Part shown: positions 1 to 12,084 of the stretch, piece after piece
Numbering within the stretch: the first letter of the stretch is position 1
How the letters are laid out: each line of letters opens with the position of its first letter
Assembly (NCBI GenBank): GCA_023014365.1
Contig: JAEBUN010000037.1
Span: 124,001 to 188,000, forward strand
Origin: Lepiota brunneoincarnata
Lineage: Eukaryota; Basidiomycota; Agaricomycetes; Agaricales; Agaricaceae
Reading direction: 5' to 3'
DNA: 64,000 bases
The notes under the pieces: generated by a model
Databases searched by the model: none
Told to the model about the DNA's origin: nothing
Seen by the model: the letters and a program-made list of their open reading frames with translations, nothing else
Translations under genes and position numbers: made by a program

Positions 1-502
1 AGGGATTGGGATTATATTGATAGGAAGTTTGTACGGCTGGTGGAGGAGACGGCGGTGAATGGAGATCTTTGTCTCACGGTGACCAGAGTTGCGTCTCCAG
101 CGAGTGGCAGCCTTTTGACAATGTCCAATGGGCTTGTGTCATCGATATTGAAGGGAACAATTGGAGTATAGCTAGGCATCGGCGGACAAGTTAATGGCAT
201 ATGATTGTCAGGGTATTTGTATTTCATTATTCGGACGGAACCCGTCCGTTCCCTCAGCCTTACAGTATTTGACTGTGAACTTATCCGGGAGCAAAGTAGT
301 AATACTGTAAACACTTTTTCACTGCCACCGACTTGATAGCTTTCCTTCGTGCCTCACTTTGTTCCAAAGGCAGACTATCTTGCTTAAAATTGTCGTTCCA
401 CGTGCTCTTATGATGGGAGCGACACTGTTGATCCATACCAGTCTCTATTATCCTCCGAAATGTAAATATTATCAGAGACATATTTTACTGAAATTATGGA
501 AT
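1..502. other. no supported gene
   Basis: A 100-residue open frame runs on the minus strand over 12-314, but it shows no recognisable domain, has no clear partner exon and may be chance. It could also be the end of a gene that starts outside the window. Nothing else is visible here apart from the 3' flank of the CHAT gene. Confidence 0.4.
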
Positions 503-1318
503 CTACAGGCCAAAGTGTACGTAGGGAATCCAGGTGAGGAGTGCAGAATCATCGTCAGGAAGTGACTCTCGAAACACTTCTATGGCATGGTGAAGAGCAT
601 AAGCCGCGTGCGATCCATTGATTCCTTTTCCTCCAGCCCGAAGCTCACAAGCCAGCAACTCGTCATAAAACAGCTTTGCGATTTCGGGAGCATAACCATC
701 ATTGATGGACCACATCGTTGCGATAACTCCCCGATATCCGGCTGCTAACATTCCAGCTGCCAGGTGAACTGCCTCCTCGGAAAGTTTTTCATCCCCGCTA
801 CTTGTCTGGCAAGCTGACAAGAATGCAAGGTCCGCATTCTTCAGGTTCGCTTTGATGATTGTTGACAATTCTAATGGACCGTCATGAAAGAGAAAACTGC
901 TTTTGAGTGGATCATCGGTGTCCTGCATAGCATGGCAAGCAAGGTGAACAGAGCTATACTTTCCAATGCCGGTCATCCCTGCTTCGATGTTGGCCTCTCG
1001 TCCCTCCAAGGTGGAGTATTGTACTCCGTGTTTGGCCAGCGATTTCCCAATTGTCCGAATTTCGTCAGTGGTGCATGGAATTGGGCGTTGGCCTGGCGCG
1101 TCGGGCACGCTGACCATGAGCATGCCCTGCAGATCTCCATCAACCACGGGAGATTTTCTGGCGCGCTGAACGAGAGTGGTGACTGAGGGAGTATATGATG
1201 ATATTGCGAAATCGGACAGCTTCGACGTCCCACCCTGTCCGTCGTAAATTCCTGCAGCATGGAGTGGCAAGAATGCGAGTGGACCCGTGGTACACCACCA
1301 GATCCTGGGCTTTTCCGT
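503..1318 (-). other. CHAT domain exon
   Basis: This last exon carries the whole CHAT core in one open frame. It starts after the acceptor at 1319 with a segment rich in Trp and Pro (RIWWCTTGPLAFLPLHAAG) typical of fungal CHAT proteins just before the domain. The catalytic His (HLACHA) and Cys (SACQT) are both present, followed by the usual GVIATMWS motif and an acidic C-terminus ending in HFGL. The active site therefore looks intact even though upstream frames are broken. Confidence 0.8.
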
Positions 1319-4300
1319 CTGCAGGTTTGAAGACTGCCGAATAATATAGCAGTATTGTTAGTCTTGAATATATTATACACGATGCACACCCACCGAATAC
1401 CCTAGACATTCAATGATCGGCTGAGCTACATTAACCCACAAGTCCTTCAAAATCGTTTTAATCATGGAAATACGTTGAACGCGGCGGATTCCTCGGTAGT
1501 TGTTCTGGTCGCCATGTTCAGCGGACGCTTGAGTATCATCTTGCAATTCTTCTTCACTATTAGGATCCACCTCTGATCCCCGCATCCGGAGGCCCCTATC
1601 ACCTAAGCATTTTTTCAAGCGTCCACGGAGGTTGAATGCTTTGTTGTAGGAAAAACCAGGGAGGGGTATATGAATACATTGCTGAGGCTTCGAAAAGAGT
1701 GCAAGAGCGTCGCAGCCGTTCCTGTGCACGTTTATGACGATCGTTGGACCATTATTGGGCAAGCCTTCGAGTAGAGTAGATATCGGTGTTGGAAGAAGGA
1801 ATGCTTTCGAACCCCGGAATCTCCCGCGTCTGCACAAGCAGCCGGTCCCATTCATTCGCAAGCTCAACGCGCTGCTTTGCTTCGGCCTCTAATGCTGTCC
1901 TTTCCCTACCTGCCAACGTATCATGATGGTCAAAATTTTGCGGGCACCTTGCTGAGAGCCCGGGTTCTCGAGTGATTGCTGATACGTTGAAAATGCGCTC
2001 TGCGAGGGCTTGGTTGTTGAGACGAAGGGAACCGAGTGGGGTACGTAGGTTGTTTAGCTGCGTCCAAACTATGCATCTGCCTCCTTCAAGCCACTCAACG
2101 GCCTTGTCGGTAGCTCCGAACGAGAATGCAGCTGCGGCAGCCTCCAACGAAAGCTCGGAGACGAAGGCAAGATTTCGGTGACGGTTGTGGAGGGTTTCGT
2201 CCAATCCAGCAACCAGAGAGAGTAATTCAAGAGCCTTTGCATACGCAATCAACGATTCTTGCTTATCTTTCATCAACTTATAGATGCGAGCCGAGGATCG
2301 GGCGCAGGAGAGCCGGGCGGAGGGAACCCCTGTGGAAATGTTGGCTGCACGGCAAAAGCAATCAAGGGCTTTATTCAGGTCTTCCTCGCTCCCGGTGGAT
2401 TTGCATTGAGACATGAGTGCTTTCCCCAGATTATCAAGCCAGACTGGCAGACGTGCGTGGTCGGGCGGAGCGAGCATGACAGCTTTCTGCATTGCACCTA
2501 TCGCCTCCTGCAGGTCTTTGGTGTCACCTGCAAGTTCAAATCGACTTCTGAATGAACAACCCAGGTTGTTGAGTAACTTAGGGAGGAGTGCGTGATCGGG
2601 GGGAGTGAGCTCAATGGCTCGCTGCTGTGTAGATATGGCCTCTTGAAGATCTGTAAGGGTCGCTAGTGCGTTCTGATCGAGTTCGCAATGACATTCCAAG
2701 ATTGCTTAGGTGGGAAGGCATGTCGGGATGGTCAGAAGGTGTGAACTCAACTGCTCTCTGCGTCGCTGATATTGCTTCCCTAAGATCTGCAATTTCGCCT
2801 GTTTTTTCAAACCGAGTTTGAAGTGAAGTTGCGAGATTGTTGAGCAGAGCAGGCAGGAGTGCATGATCAGGAGGAGTGAGGTCGACGGACTTCTGTTGTG
2901 CAGATACCGCCTCGTGAATATCCGCAAGGTCACCTGTACGTTGAAACCGAATTCTAAATGAATGTCCGAGATTGCTCAGCCGGGTAGATGCATCTGGATG
3001 ATCAAGAGGTGTGAGTAGGATCACTCTCTCCAGTGCAGATATTGCCCCATGAATATCACCAAGGTCACCTGTACGTTCGAATCGAGCTTGAAGCGAAATG
3101 GCAAGATTGTTGAGCCGGAGAGGCAGGAGCATATGATCAGAGGGGGTAAGTTTGATTGCTCTCTCCAAGGCAGATATTGCCTCCTGGAGGTCTGCAAGGT
3201 TACCTGTGGATTTGAACCTAGCCTTGAATGCAATTCCGAGATTATTCAAGCAGTCGGGCAAGTTTGCACGGTCAGGAGGAGTGATTTTGAGTGCTCTCTG
3301 CAATGTAGATATTGCCTCATGGATATTGGCACGATTTCCATTACGTTCAAATCGGGCCACAAGTGAATTACCAAGACTGTTGAGCCAGGGGGGCAAGTCT
3401 GGGTGGTCAGGAGGAGTAAGCCTGACTGCTTTCTGTTGTGCAGACACGGCCCCCTGAAGATCTCCAAGGTCGCCGGTACGTTCGAACCGCATTAAAAACG
3501 CATTACCTAAATTAAAGAGCCGGCCAGGTAGGGCTGGATCGTTAAGAGGAGTGAGCCTTACTGCTTTCTCCAGTGTACATATTGCATCTCGAAGATTTGC
3601 AAGCTTTCCTGCTCGCCGGAACCAAGCTTGAAACGCAATTGCAAGATTATTTAATCGGATAGGCAGCTCCGCATGATTGGGAGGAGTGAGCTCTACCGCT
3701 TTCTGTTGTATCGATATTGCCTTCTGCACGTCTGCAGTGTCACCTGCACGTTCGAACCGAGTTCTGAACGAATGACCCAGATTGCTGAGCAGAAGAGGGA
3801 GCAGTGCATTATCAGGAGGGGGTGAGCTTGACCCCTCCCTCCAATGCAGATATTGCGTCTCGAAGATCTGCGAGGTCTCCCACACGTTGGAACCGTGTTT
3901 GGAGTGAAATCCCGAGATTGTTCAGCCTGCCGGGCAGGTCTGGATGGTCAGATGGTGTGAGCGCCACTGCTTTCTGTTGTGCAGATATCGCGTCCTGAAC
4001 ATTTGCAAGGTCCCCTGTCCGTGTGAACCGTAGTCTGGATGAAGCACCGAAACTGTCAAGCCGATTAGGCAGGGTTGGATAGTCAGCAGGGACGAGCTCG
4101 ACCGCTTTCTGGTGGGCAGATACTGCCTCCTGGATGTCTACAAGGTCACCCGTGCGTTCGAACCTAGTCGTGGACAAAATTCCGAGAAAGTAGAACCAAT
4201 CATGAAGGTCTTCGTGGTCAGGGGGGGCGAGCTCGATCGCTTTCTGGAATGCGATTATCGCCTTCTGAAGATCTGCAGAATCACCGGTGTGTTCGAACCG

Positions 4301-4740
4301 AAATCCCAGTGAGGTGCCGAGACCAATGAACCAGCGAGGTATGTCTGCATGATCTTGGGGAGTGAGTTCGACTGCTTTTTGATGTACAGATATCGCTTCG
4401 TGTATATCTGCAAGGTTGTGGCCTGCGCGTTCAAATCGAATTCTGAGTGAAGTTCCGAGGTTGTGTAACCGTGCAGGCAGGAGCGCATGGCCAGACGGGG
4501 TGAGGTCGACTGCTTTCTGTAGCGTAGATGTCGCTTCCTGAAGATCTACAAGGTCACCCGTGCGATGGAACCTGGGTTAGGAGCGACTCTCCTCGACGAT
4601 CGAGCTCGCGAGGCAGGTCGTTGTGGTCAGGAGTAGTCTTGAGCTCAACGGATTTCTGTCGTCCAGTTATCGATCCTTCGAGATTGGAAATATCTGCTGG
4701 TCATGTTCACCTCAGTCTTTGCCCATTAAGTCACAAGTCC
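503..4740 (-). CDS. TPR-repeat CHAT-domain protease-like protein (several apparent frameshifts)
   Basis: The gene reads from about 4740 down to a stop at 503. The N-terminal part (about 4720-2270) is a tandem array of roughly seventeen 45-residue TPR-like units, with recurring cores such as DLADLQEAISA, LTPPDHALLP and NNLG. A linker follows (about 2270-1394). After an intron at 1319-1393 (minus-strand GTGGGTG donor, CTGCAG acceptor) comes a CHAT (caspase-HetF-associated with TPRs) domain. The likely His is in HLACHA and the Cys in LSACQTSSG, the catalytic dyad of clan CD peptidases. CHAT proteins with TPRs are known from bacteria and are expanded in Agaricomycetes; here the substrate is unknown, and a regulated proteolysis or cell-death role is inference. 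One-base frame changes are needed near 1800, 2680 and 3835, so this is a pseudogene or the assembly has indels. The 5' end is not certain; the first recognisable repeat starts near 4710. Confidence 0.8.
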
Positions 4741-6819
4741 AGGCTTACCATGGCCCGAGTCCGATTTGTTCTCCATTCTGCGCTGGTAGGTCGTGGAATG
4801 TCGGTGACCAGAGCCAAAACCGCAAGGAAGGGGTTTTCTGGGAACAACCAACGATCAACTGGAGCAGCTCTTATCGAAAAATCCTATCATAGTGATATTC
4901 ATCTCTCCGACGGTTGTCAAATACATGTCATAACATCTCATGCCCTCAGGCACCAGGCGGTGACCGTACCTGATGAGCATCACCGACCTGTCATGCAAAC
5001 AATCAGCCTGTGCATATGGTCGGGTGGTTTTAGAGGGCTCTATGGGGACATTCTGGCCCTTCTTGTGAATACCGAGAAAACAACGACAATCACCCGATGT
5101 CAACCATAGGCGACGGCGGCCCTCAGTTGATGCATACTCACCGCCCTCGCGTTCAAGAAGCCGAGGCCGTCACTCACCTCTATACGATGATTATAGGACA
5201 CGTCCTTCTAGGCACTACAGTCTCGAAACTGGCCAAAGGATGAAGCCAGTTGTTGAAGAGGACGATGTTGAGGGGTCTGCCGGATTCCCTCACTGTGCGG
5301 GGATGAAACACGGTTGCTGGGGTTTACCGTAACGGGCTGCCAAGCTGTGCTGCTCGCGGTCAGAGATGCACTCGTTTGCCGGTAGTAACGGAGACTCATG
5401 ACCTGACAGCAGAGAATCGCTGTCAACGCGGCACCTGTCGCTGGCCTGGACTTGGAATGGGACACAAATTCCCCTCCTCCTCAACTCCGCCAGCGATATC
5501 ACATATTGTCTGAATGGTGTCCTGGTGTAAAACAAAGGAGCTACGTTGCTTTGGCGGGTGAACCGTGCAACGATCTTTGATGTGGCAGCTCAAGGTCTTT
5601 CGCCGTCCTTCAAAATGGGCATTTTCACTGCGGCCATAACCAACAAGAGAGGAATTAGACAAATTGGAGGAAAGGAGCAAATGAGGCCGGCTGCATCGGG
5701 TATTGGCCACCTCATCCCAATGACACTCCGATATCCTGCCCACAGGCACCAGTGATATGCACCACCTCGTCCGATGCTTTCTCGTCTCCAGTCACCATTT
5801 CGCAAAATGGAAAAAAATGCAAATTGACGAGCGGTTTTGCAACAATGTCAGGTGATTGTCAAATGACCGTCGTGGAGACAGAAACCGCTCCGTTTAGACG
5901 ATTGTACATGCACCCTGGACGGCATGACGCAGTAAGTGAATCCAGTTATTGTTTGCCACGTAGGTTGGCACCTGCTCTCGCGTTGCCTGTTGATTCTCAA
6001 ATACCTCAAATCTCCACCTCGTGTCCTCAGAAAAAGCCCTTCCTATCTCCTCTGGCGGCGTCTCAGCGCTTGGACGCGAGGATTGATCTGATGAGTCGGT
6101 CATTTATGGGTACCAAAAAATTGGTGTAAACGATTATCGTTTCATCTCTTTTGCCTTGAGCAAGGCATTGACTTTCGATGTGTATGATGGTGGTTCCGTG
6201 TTCTGACTGTATGTTTATGGTGCTGAATTCGCTTGCGTGCAGAGCTACAAATGAGACCTATAGTCTTCTACGATCAGACCGGCTAAGGGCCTGGGGGGGG
6301 TACGGGGATTCTCGTCAGACGAAGCGAAGTGAGAGAGTGACGAGTTAGGTTGCCCGTTGGGTGTGTGAAAAGGATGAAGGTTATCCCTTTATAGGTGCAG
6401 GGAGAAAGATGGGTGCCACTGCTGGCGTCAGCATACAAGGCACGGACAAGTTGAGTCGAGGCACAAGGCGCAGTTATTGCTGGTTAAGGACTAGCAGAAA
6501 GGTCCAGCAAACAGCTGTCCGTGGATGAGAACGCCCGAAGACTGGTTCATGCAACCCCGAGGGCCTGAGGGGTTGGACAATTCGTTGTTAGGCGTGGCGC
6601 GGGTCTGCATGAGGTTGTATTTTTCCACGAAATAAAGAAGATGAAGTTAGCATTTGGAAGTCCACGTATCGTCGTGTGCAATGAGTAGTACCAGCAAGGT
6701 AGTAACTGTAAAGGGTCATCGAGTTTGTTCGGAAGGAGCCGTGGTCTGCCCTCGCCCGACTTCCCCGAAGGAAAAATTGGGAACTTCGTAGTGGATTCTG
6801 GAAAAAAAGAAAGGGCCCA
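4741..6819. other. intergenic stretch, no supported gene
   Basis: The longest open frame (193 residues, plus, 4528-5109) overlaps the first TPR unit in antisense and has no domain. Shorter frames on both strands at 5200-6130 show no family resemblance. The 5' exon(s) and promoter of the TPR-CHAT gene should lie in 4741-5200 but cannot be fixed. A G9 run occurs near 6293. Confidence 0.5.
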
Positions 6820-7395
6820 ACCTAACAGGTGCGGGCCTCTATGCAGGAGATTCTGTTTACGGAAGCATTTCCTGGAATGGGGCTGGACCCTTCCGCTTGC
6901 TGCCCTCCGCCAGAAAGCCACCCCGGAAACTCGCGCCAAGCTGACTTGCAAAAAATATCAAGGTGTGGATGGCCGAAAGAAATTCAGATCAATCATGGAA
7001 GATGTTCTGGCATTATGGACCGGCTGGGGTTGGAAAATCTGCTGTCGCGTGGACTATCGCGGATTACTGCGCTGAACTTGATCGGTGGGTGCCCGTGTTC
7101 TTTTTCTCGAGGCTTTCGTCACCACCGCATACTAGATCGCGGTCCGCACACTCCATTACAACCAATATGTTAGCCGACTCCTGTCCGATCAGCCTAACCC
7201 CCTCGGGAACGCTCCGCACATGCAGCTCAAGAGACGCATTATTGGACCTCAGCTCCTCTACTATGACCCTAGCAAAGCTCGTCCTGTTTCTTCATTCCCT
7301 CTTTTGTGTGCTTGCAGAAGTGCCACCCTGGACAAGTTACATCAATATCTGTGGGTCCCGTTCCTGAAGCTGGGGGAGGGGGGTCTTTGGACGAT
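6820..7395 (+). pseudogene. NACHT-type NTPase fragment
   Basis: Split between frames, the plus strand encodes a P-loop segment HYGPAGVGKSAVAWTIA followed by a short helix and then FFFSRLSSP. This is the Walker A region of fungal NACHT/NLR-like NTPases, in which GPAGxGKSAIAxTIAE is followed by FFFSR. The lead-in with WMAER resembles the usual stretch before the P-loop. A later frame continues the alignment with a segment resembling the region after the Walker A strand, but stops and frame changes interrupt it. No effector domain, Walker B or C-terminal repeats are visible. It lies about 2 kb from the TPR-CHAT gene. A fungal NLR remnant is well supported by the P-loop; functional status is almost certainly dead. 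Confidence 0.65.
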
Positions 7396-7629
7396 GCGCA
7401 ATAGCCGATTTTCCCTTCTTCTTACCGTTAGCGAAAACGCCAGGACAACCCAGAGGCGTTATGAAGCTGGTTTTTATCAGCTCTCTCCTGTCAATGGTGT
7501 TGATTCCATATGATTCTGTGCCAGGAAATCCTTGCCCGGGGGATGGTCGACGAGTAGACGATACGGTAGCCTCGGGTACGAAAGGGGTATGTTTACCATC
7601 ATGATGGTTTAATAGAACTTTGGAATGTT

Positions 7630-8135
7630 TGGCGGGTTTTCCAGGCACACCGAGGCACACAGACAAAGAGTTCTTCAGGCGAAAGCAACAAAGACAAATC
7701 CGCACAAGGTGATGTACAAGTGAGAGTCTATCTGGGCACGTGTGACTGCAGTGTGGAGTTTGTCCCAAAATAGGAGACAAGGGTGCAGAGTCAATCCAGG
7801 GTAGACAGCTGTGTGCACTGTACACGTCATGACGGTGATTGCGATCTGTCCAAGAAGTATTAGGCCTTCGTCTCTGTCTGCAAGCTCCGATGCACCTCCG
7901 CAAAAGGTATCCTCCATTCAGTTCTGCACCCACCCTCCCGAGTCGCGCTGGAATGTGTTGCTCGCAGAGAGCAGCCAGTTGTGTTGGAACGGAGCGACAG
8001 TGTGGCCATTTTCAATTGACGGGGGAGGACAATAGTACCCAAGTACAGCATCAGTTGGCCCGCGTATGTGATTCCGTTCAGGGTGGCAACCCAGAAGGCG
8101 CCCCTTTTCTCCTCGTCACGCGGCTCGGATCTCAC
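7630..8135 (-). CDS. hypothetical small membrane protein, divergent to the dehydrogenase gene
   Basis: Open frames on the minus strand encode hydrophobic segments (for example GQLMLYLGTIVL near 8040 and LILLGQIAITVM near 7830), consistent with two or more membrane helices split by introns. The main reason to take it seriously is that the same arrangement is kept in a second copy at 25340-26050, where the segment NYVGQLMLYLGTLF is similar. In both places it sits head to head with the lysine-ketoglutarate reductase gene, about 75 bp from its start. I do not recognise the family. Exon boundaries and start are not fixed; part of the signal may be intron. Confidence 0.4.
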
Positions 8136-8206
8136 CCGCCCTCAGTTTAAATGCCGCCCTCTCCGGCGTCTATTCCACTGTTTCTTTCTCCAACTACCAC
8201 TCCACC

Positions 8207-11200
8207 ATGCGTCCCACGAAGAGAGCGTTGCAGAAGCTGACACTCGGCATGCGCAGGGAAGATCCCAAGAGAATCTGGGAGCGGCGTGCTCCACTCACTC
8301 CGGAGGTTGTGCACCAATTGGTTCAGGAAGAAGGCGTCGACGTTCTCGTCGAGCCTTGCGAGCGGCGTGTATTTCCGACTGGTGAATATGAGAAGGCAAG
8401 CGATATACTTCATCACTTGCCCTCTTTATACTTATTACTTGTAGGCTGGCGCAAAGGTCAACACTTCCTTGGAACAAGCGCATATTGTGCTGGGTATCAA
8501 GGAGACTCCCATGGACGAATTGGCACGACGACGTTCTCCTGTTCGTTTGTCCACTGCCAATCGGAGTGTTGCCCGTACCCATGTCATGTTCTCACACACA
8601 GTCCAAAGGGCAAGCATACAACACCGGGCTACTATCGCAGTTCGTCGCTCCAACCGGTGGGCCCCTTGCACCGGTAGCTAGTTTCGAAACGGACCTGGCA
8701 TCGTGGCCAAGATTGATAGATTATGAGCTCCTTACCAATGACGCGGGAAAAAGGACTGTCGGGTTTGGGTGGTTCGCAGGTGGTGAGTTTACAACAACAG
8801 TATCTATGCATTTAGCAGTGATTTGATTGATATATGCTAGTTGCCGGTGTTCTTGAATCTCTCTCGGCTATGGCTCATGCTCATCTCGAACTGGGCATCG
8901 CGTCACCCTTCCTCGTGAGTATACTGCCCACTCATCACTGCCTTTTTCTCCTACCAAAGTGTCTCTTTCGCCAATGAAAGGGAGGGCGGTATTTCCTTTC
9001 TAACCCCTAACCTTATTCCGTCCATCTCCTAACCCTAAGCACTTTTCCAAAAGTATACACCTCGTCCGCATACTTTACCCTCTCTCGAACGCTTGCGCGC
9101 CTCCCTTCGAGAAGTGGGCTTGTGGGTATCAACCCAGGGCACTCCAAGGGCACTCGGTCCCGTCGTCATCTGCGTCACTGGGTGCGGGCTCCGAATTGAT
9201 CATGTCCGTTGGGGTCCCTGACCGGTACTAATCTTAGAACGGGCAATGTTGCTTGTGGAAGTCTTTCCATGCTCGAAGAGCTGCCTCTGAAGAAAACTAG
9301 TGCCCATGAGCTTGATGCTCTTGTTCGCTCGGAGGGTCTGTGTCTCTTTCCTCGATATTTTTGCCCATATCTCTGACACGGCTCTGAACAGAATATGATA
9401 AGACTAAGGTATTACCTCGAGTGCATCTCACATAAGGCGTTGCGTGTTTATCGGGGTGCAAGATATATTTAGTACACGCAAAGCCGGAGGATTATTTTGT
9501 GAGGAAGGACGGGAAGGCGTTCGACCGCCAGGATTATTATGCGAATCCAGGCGAATGGAGGAGCGTGTTCGGAGAGCGCGTATGTCTTTTTATTTCTCCC
9601 TCGCGGACCCCAAGGTTATAACACCCTTGTATAGATAATGCCCTACGTAACACTCCTAATTAATGGGACAGGGTGGTCGGCGGGCTTCCCTCGTCTACTG
9701 TCAACACAGCAGCTGGCAAGCGCTGTTGCCAAAGCCCAGTCTCTCGGTCTGCCTGGTGCAATCACCAGAGGCAAATGCATAGGCGATATCAGTTGCGATA
9801 TTGGGGTACGTGACCCCCTATTTTACAGTCTTGTCACCCCTGCTCACCATCACTCCTCAACTTATCTAGGGGGGTCTTGAGTTCCTCGAACGATCAACCA
9901 CGCTCTCTGAACCGACTTACAAGTTCTCCGTTTCGGACACCAGTGGAGAGCTGACTGTGATGTCCGTCGACATTCTTCCTTCCTCGCTTCCTCTGGATGC
10001 GTCCAATCACTTTTCCAAAGAGCTTCTCCGTATCTCCGTGCGTTGATTCGTAGGGTGAATGGGAGTGGGATGAGTAACGAGTGGAAGGGTGGTGAGGATG
10101 GCGGCAAGCTTTGGGAGGCACTCGACCGCGCTACTATCGCTTCTGAGGGAACGTTGAGGAAGAAGCACCAGTGGTTACAACCGAGCGTGGATAAGTGGCA
10201 TCAGGAAAATATGAACGTGAAGGAACAAACCTATGCAGGGGGTGGACGGAAGAAGCGGGTGTTGATGTTGGGAAGTGGGATGGTTGCTGGTCCAGCCGTT
10301 GAGGAGATAGCCAAGAGGGGAGATCTGGAGCTCGTTATTGGTGAGTGAGCATTCTTTGGGCTTTGTGACTTGTAATGTGGGACTGATCCTTTCGCAGCCA
10401 GCAATATGCTCGGTGAAGTCCAGAAGCTCGCAATACGTCATGGACAAGTGCATGGTAACATCAAGTATCGGATTGTTGATGTAGGGAGGCGAGAGACGTA
10501 TGAGCATCTGGTGAGGGAGGCTGACGTAGTCATAAGGTATTGTGTTTACACATCACACCTGTAGACCTCTGCGAACTCACCTTTGACTTTGGTAGTTTGC
10601 TACCGGCTGCATTTCATATTGATGCGGCAGAGATGTGCATCGCGAATGGAAAACACCTTGTCACTGCATCTTACATTTCCGAGGGCATGCGCAATCTTCA
10701 TGATAAGTAAGTGTTTATTTATTCGTGACACATCCCATCTTTGATAGGAACGTGCAAAACAGTGCGGTTCAAGCGAACGTTCTCCTGCTCAACGAGATTG
10801 GACTGGACCCCGGCATTGACCATTGCTCCGCCATCTCACTCGTCAACGGTCCTCAGATCGCGGGGCAAGGATGTTGTTTCTTTCGCGTCGTTTTGTGGCG
10901 GACTGCCAGCCCCGGACGCGATTTACGACGGACCTGGTGGGAACGCGGTACCACTCAAGTATAAGTTTAGCTGGAGCCCTGTGGGTGTCCTACGAGCTGC
11001 AAACCAAGGAGTGAGATATTTACTCAATGGAAGGGTGAATGTTTTGATCTATCTTATGCTTACAAACTCAAAATATTGATAACGTTCACAGGTCGTTTGT
11101 TTTCTTGGGGAGGACGTACTCCGTTCCAGCTTCCCACATCTCCCTATACCCCTCATGGAAAGCGTCGAGCTCGAGGGAATAGCCAACAGGGACAGTTTAC

Positions 11201-12084
11201 CCTACAGCCAGACTTATGGCTTAGCTGGCTCGCCTTCCTTGAGGACTCTGGTACGCGGTACCCTGCGGTATGCCTCGTCACAACTTTTGGTTTGATCAAG
11301 CTCTACTGACACTGGATGTTGATGCAGCTATCCGGGCTTTTGCACCCTCATGCAGTCGTTCAAAGACCTTGGGCTGCTCGAAGACTCGGACAAGATTTCC
11401 ATTGATGCATGGGGTGCTCTCCTACCTAAAGCACTCGCACTCAAACTCAAGTCTTCCTGCGGTTTTGATGTGGATGTGAACAACAGGAGTTTAGAAAGTC
11501 TCATACGTGACGCAATGCCGTGGGATGACACGTTTAGGGCTACAGGTCAAGGGAGACTCGAGGAGACGTTGCGTGCGCTTGAATGGCTGGGGTTGTGGTC
11601 TGCACGCCGTTTGACCACCACCAGTTCGTCGCTGTTGGCTGCTGTGCCTGTACCGGTTGCGGCACACACACCACTTGAGCTTTTTGCGATGCTTCTTTCA
11701 CACCGGCTGCGTTATGCGCCAGGGGAGAGGGATATGGTTGTGCTTAGTCATGAGGTTATCACTAAGGGTCATAGAGGCTCGACTGTAGAAGGGGAGGAGC
11801 AAGTGCACAGGTCGAGTTTGGTGGTGTATGGTGATGACGAGGGGACGTCTGCTATGGCTCGGACTGTGGGGCTTCCTGTGGCGTTTGCGGCATTGGACGT
11901 GTTGGATGGGAAGGTGACGGTTAGGGGAGTTAGTGGACCGGGGGAGAGAGAGGTGTATGAGGGTGTGCTTGGGCGGTTGGAGGGGTGTGGGTTGGGAATG
12001 GTGGAGAGTGTTGAGACGGTTGTGCGGAGGCCTGGGATGGGGGTAGGTACGGTGGAGGAGAGTTTGAACGGGAGTTCGATGTGA
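8207..12084 (+). CDS. bifunctional lysine-ketoglutarate reductase / saccharopine dehydrogenase (AASS-like)
   Basis: The N-terminal half matches the LKR part of alpha-aminoadipic semialdehyde synthase: an early RRAPLTPEVVHQLV segment, HIVLGIKE, THVMFSHT and RLIDYELL. The C-terminal half (from about 10040) is a saccharopine dehydrogenase: a Rossmann start VLMLGSGMVAGPAV, TASYISEGM, EIGLDPGIDH, FCGGLPAP and TLRYPGFCTLM after splicing. The two activities would turn lysine plus 2-oxoglutarate into saccharopine and then aminoadipate semialdehyde plus glutamate. The start at 8207 is the first Met of the conserved block. Visible exons include 8207-8395, 8445-8782 and 8841-8914; introns are about 50-60 nt and the first has a GC donor. 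Apparent one-base frameshifts occur near 8605, 10033 and 10875. It is either a young pseudogene or suffers assembly indels. It is the parent of three truncated copies in this window. Confidence 0.75.
8396..8444 (+). other. GC-AG intron in the LKR exon 1/2 junction
   Basis: Joining EYEK to AGAKVNTSLEQAH requires removing 49 nt that begin GCAAGC and end TTGTAG. No GT donor preserves the frame and the conserved residues. GC-AG introns are a known minor class in fungi. Confidence 0.6.

Noticed and set aside
2261..4640. Regular 135-bp direct repeats, first considered as a CRISPR-like or satellite array
   Set aside because: They encode a continuous TPR-type protein on the minus strand; there are no spacers.
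4528..5109. 193-residue plus ORF
   Set aside because: Overlaps the first TPR unit in antisense and has no domain.
7337..7933. 198-residue minus ORF
   Set aside because: Antisense to the NACHT remnant and only partly overlaps the membrane ORF; no domain and not conserved in the second copy.
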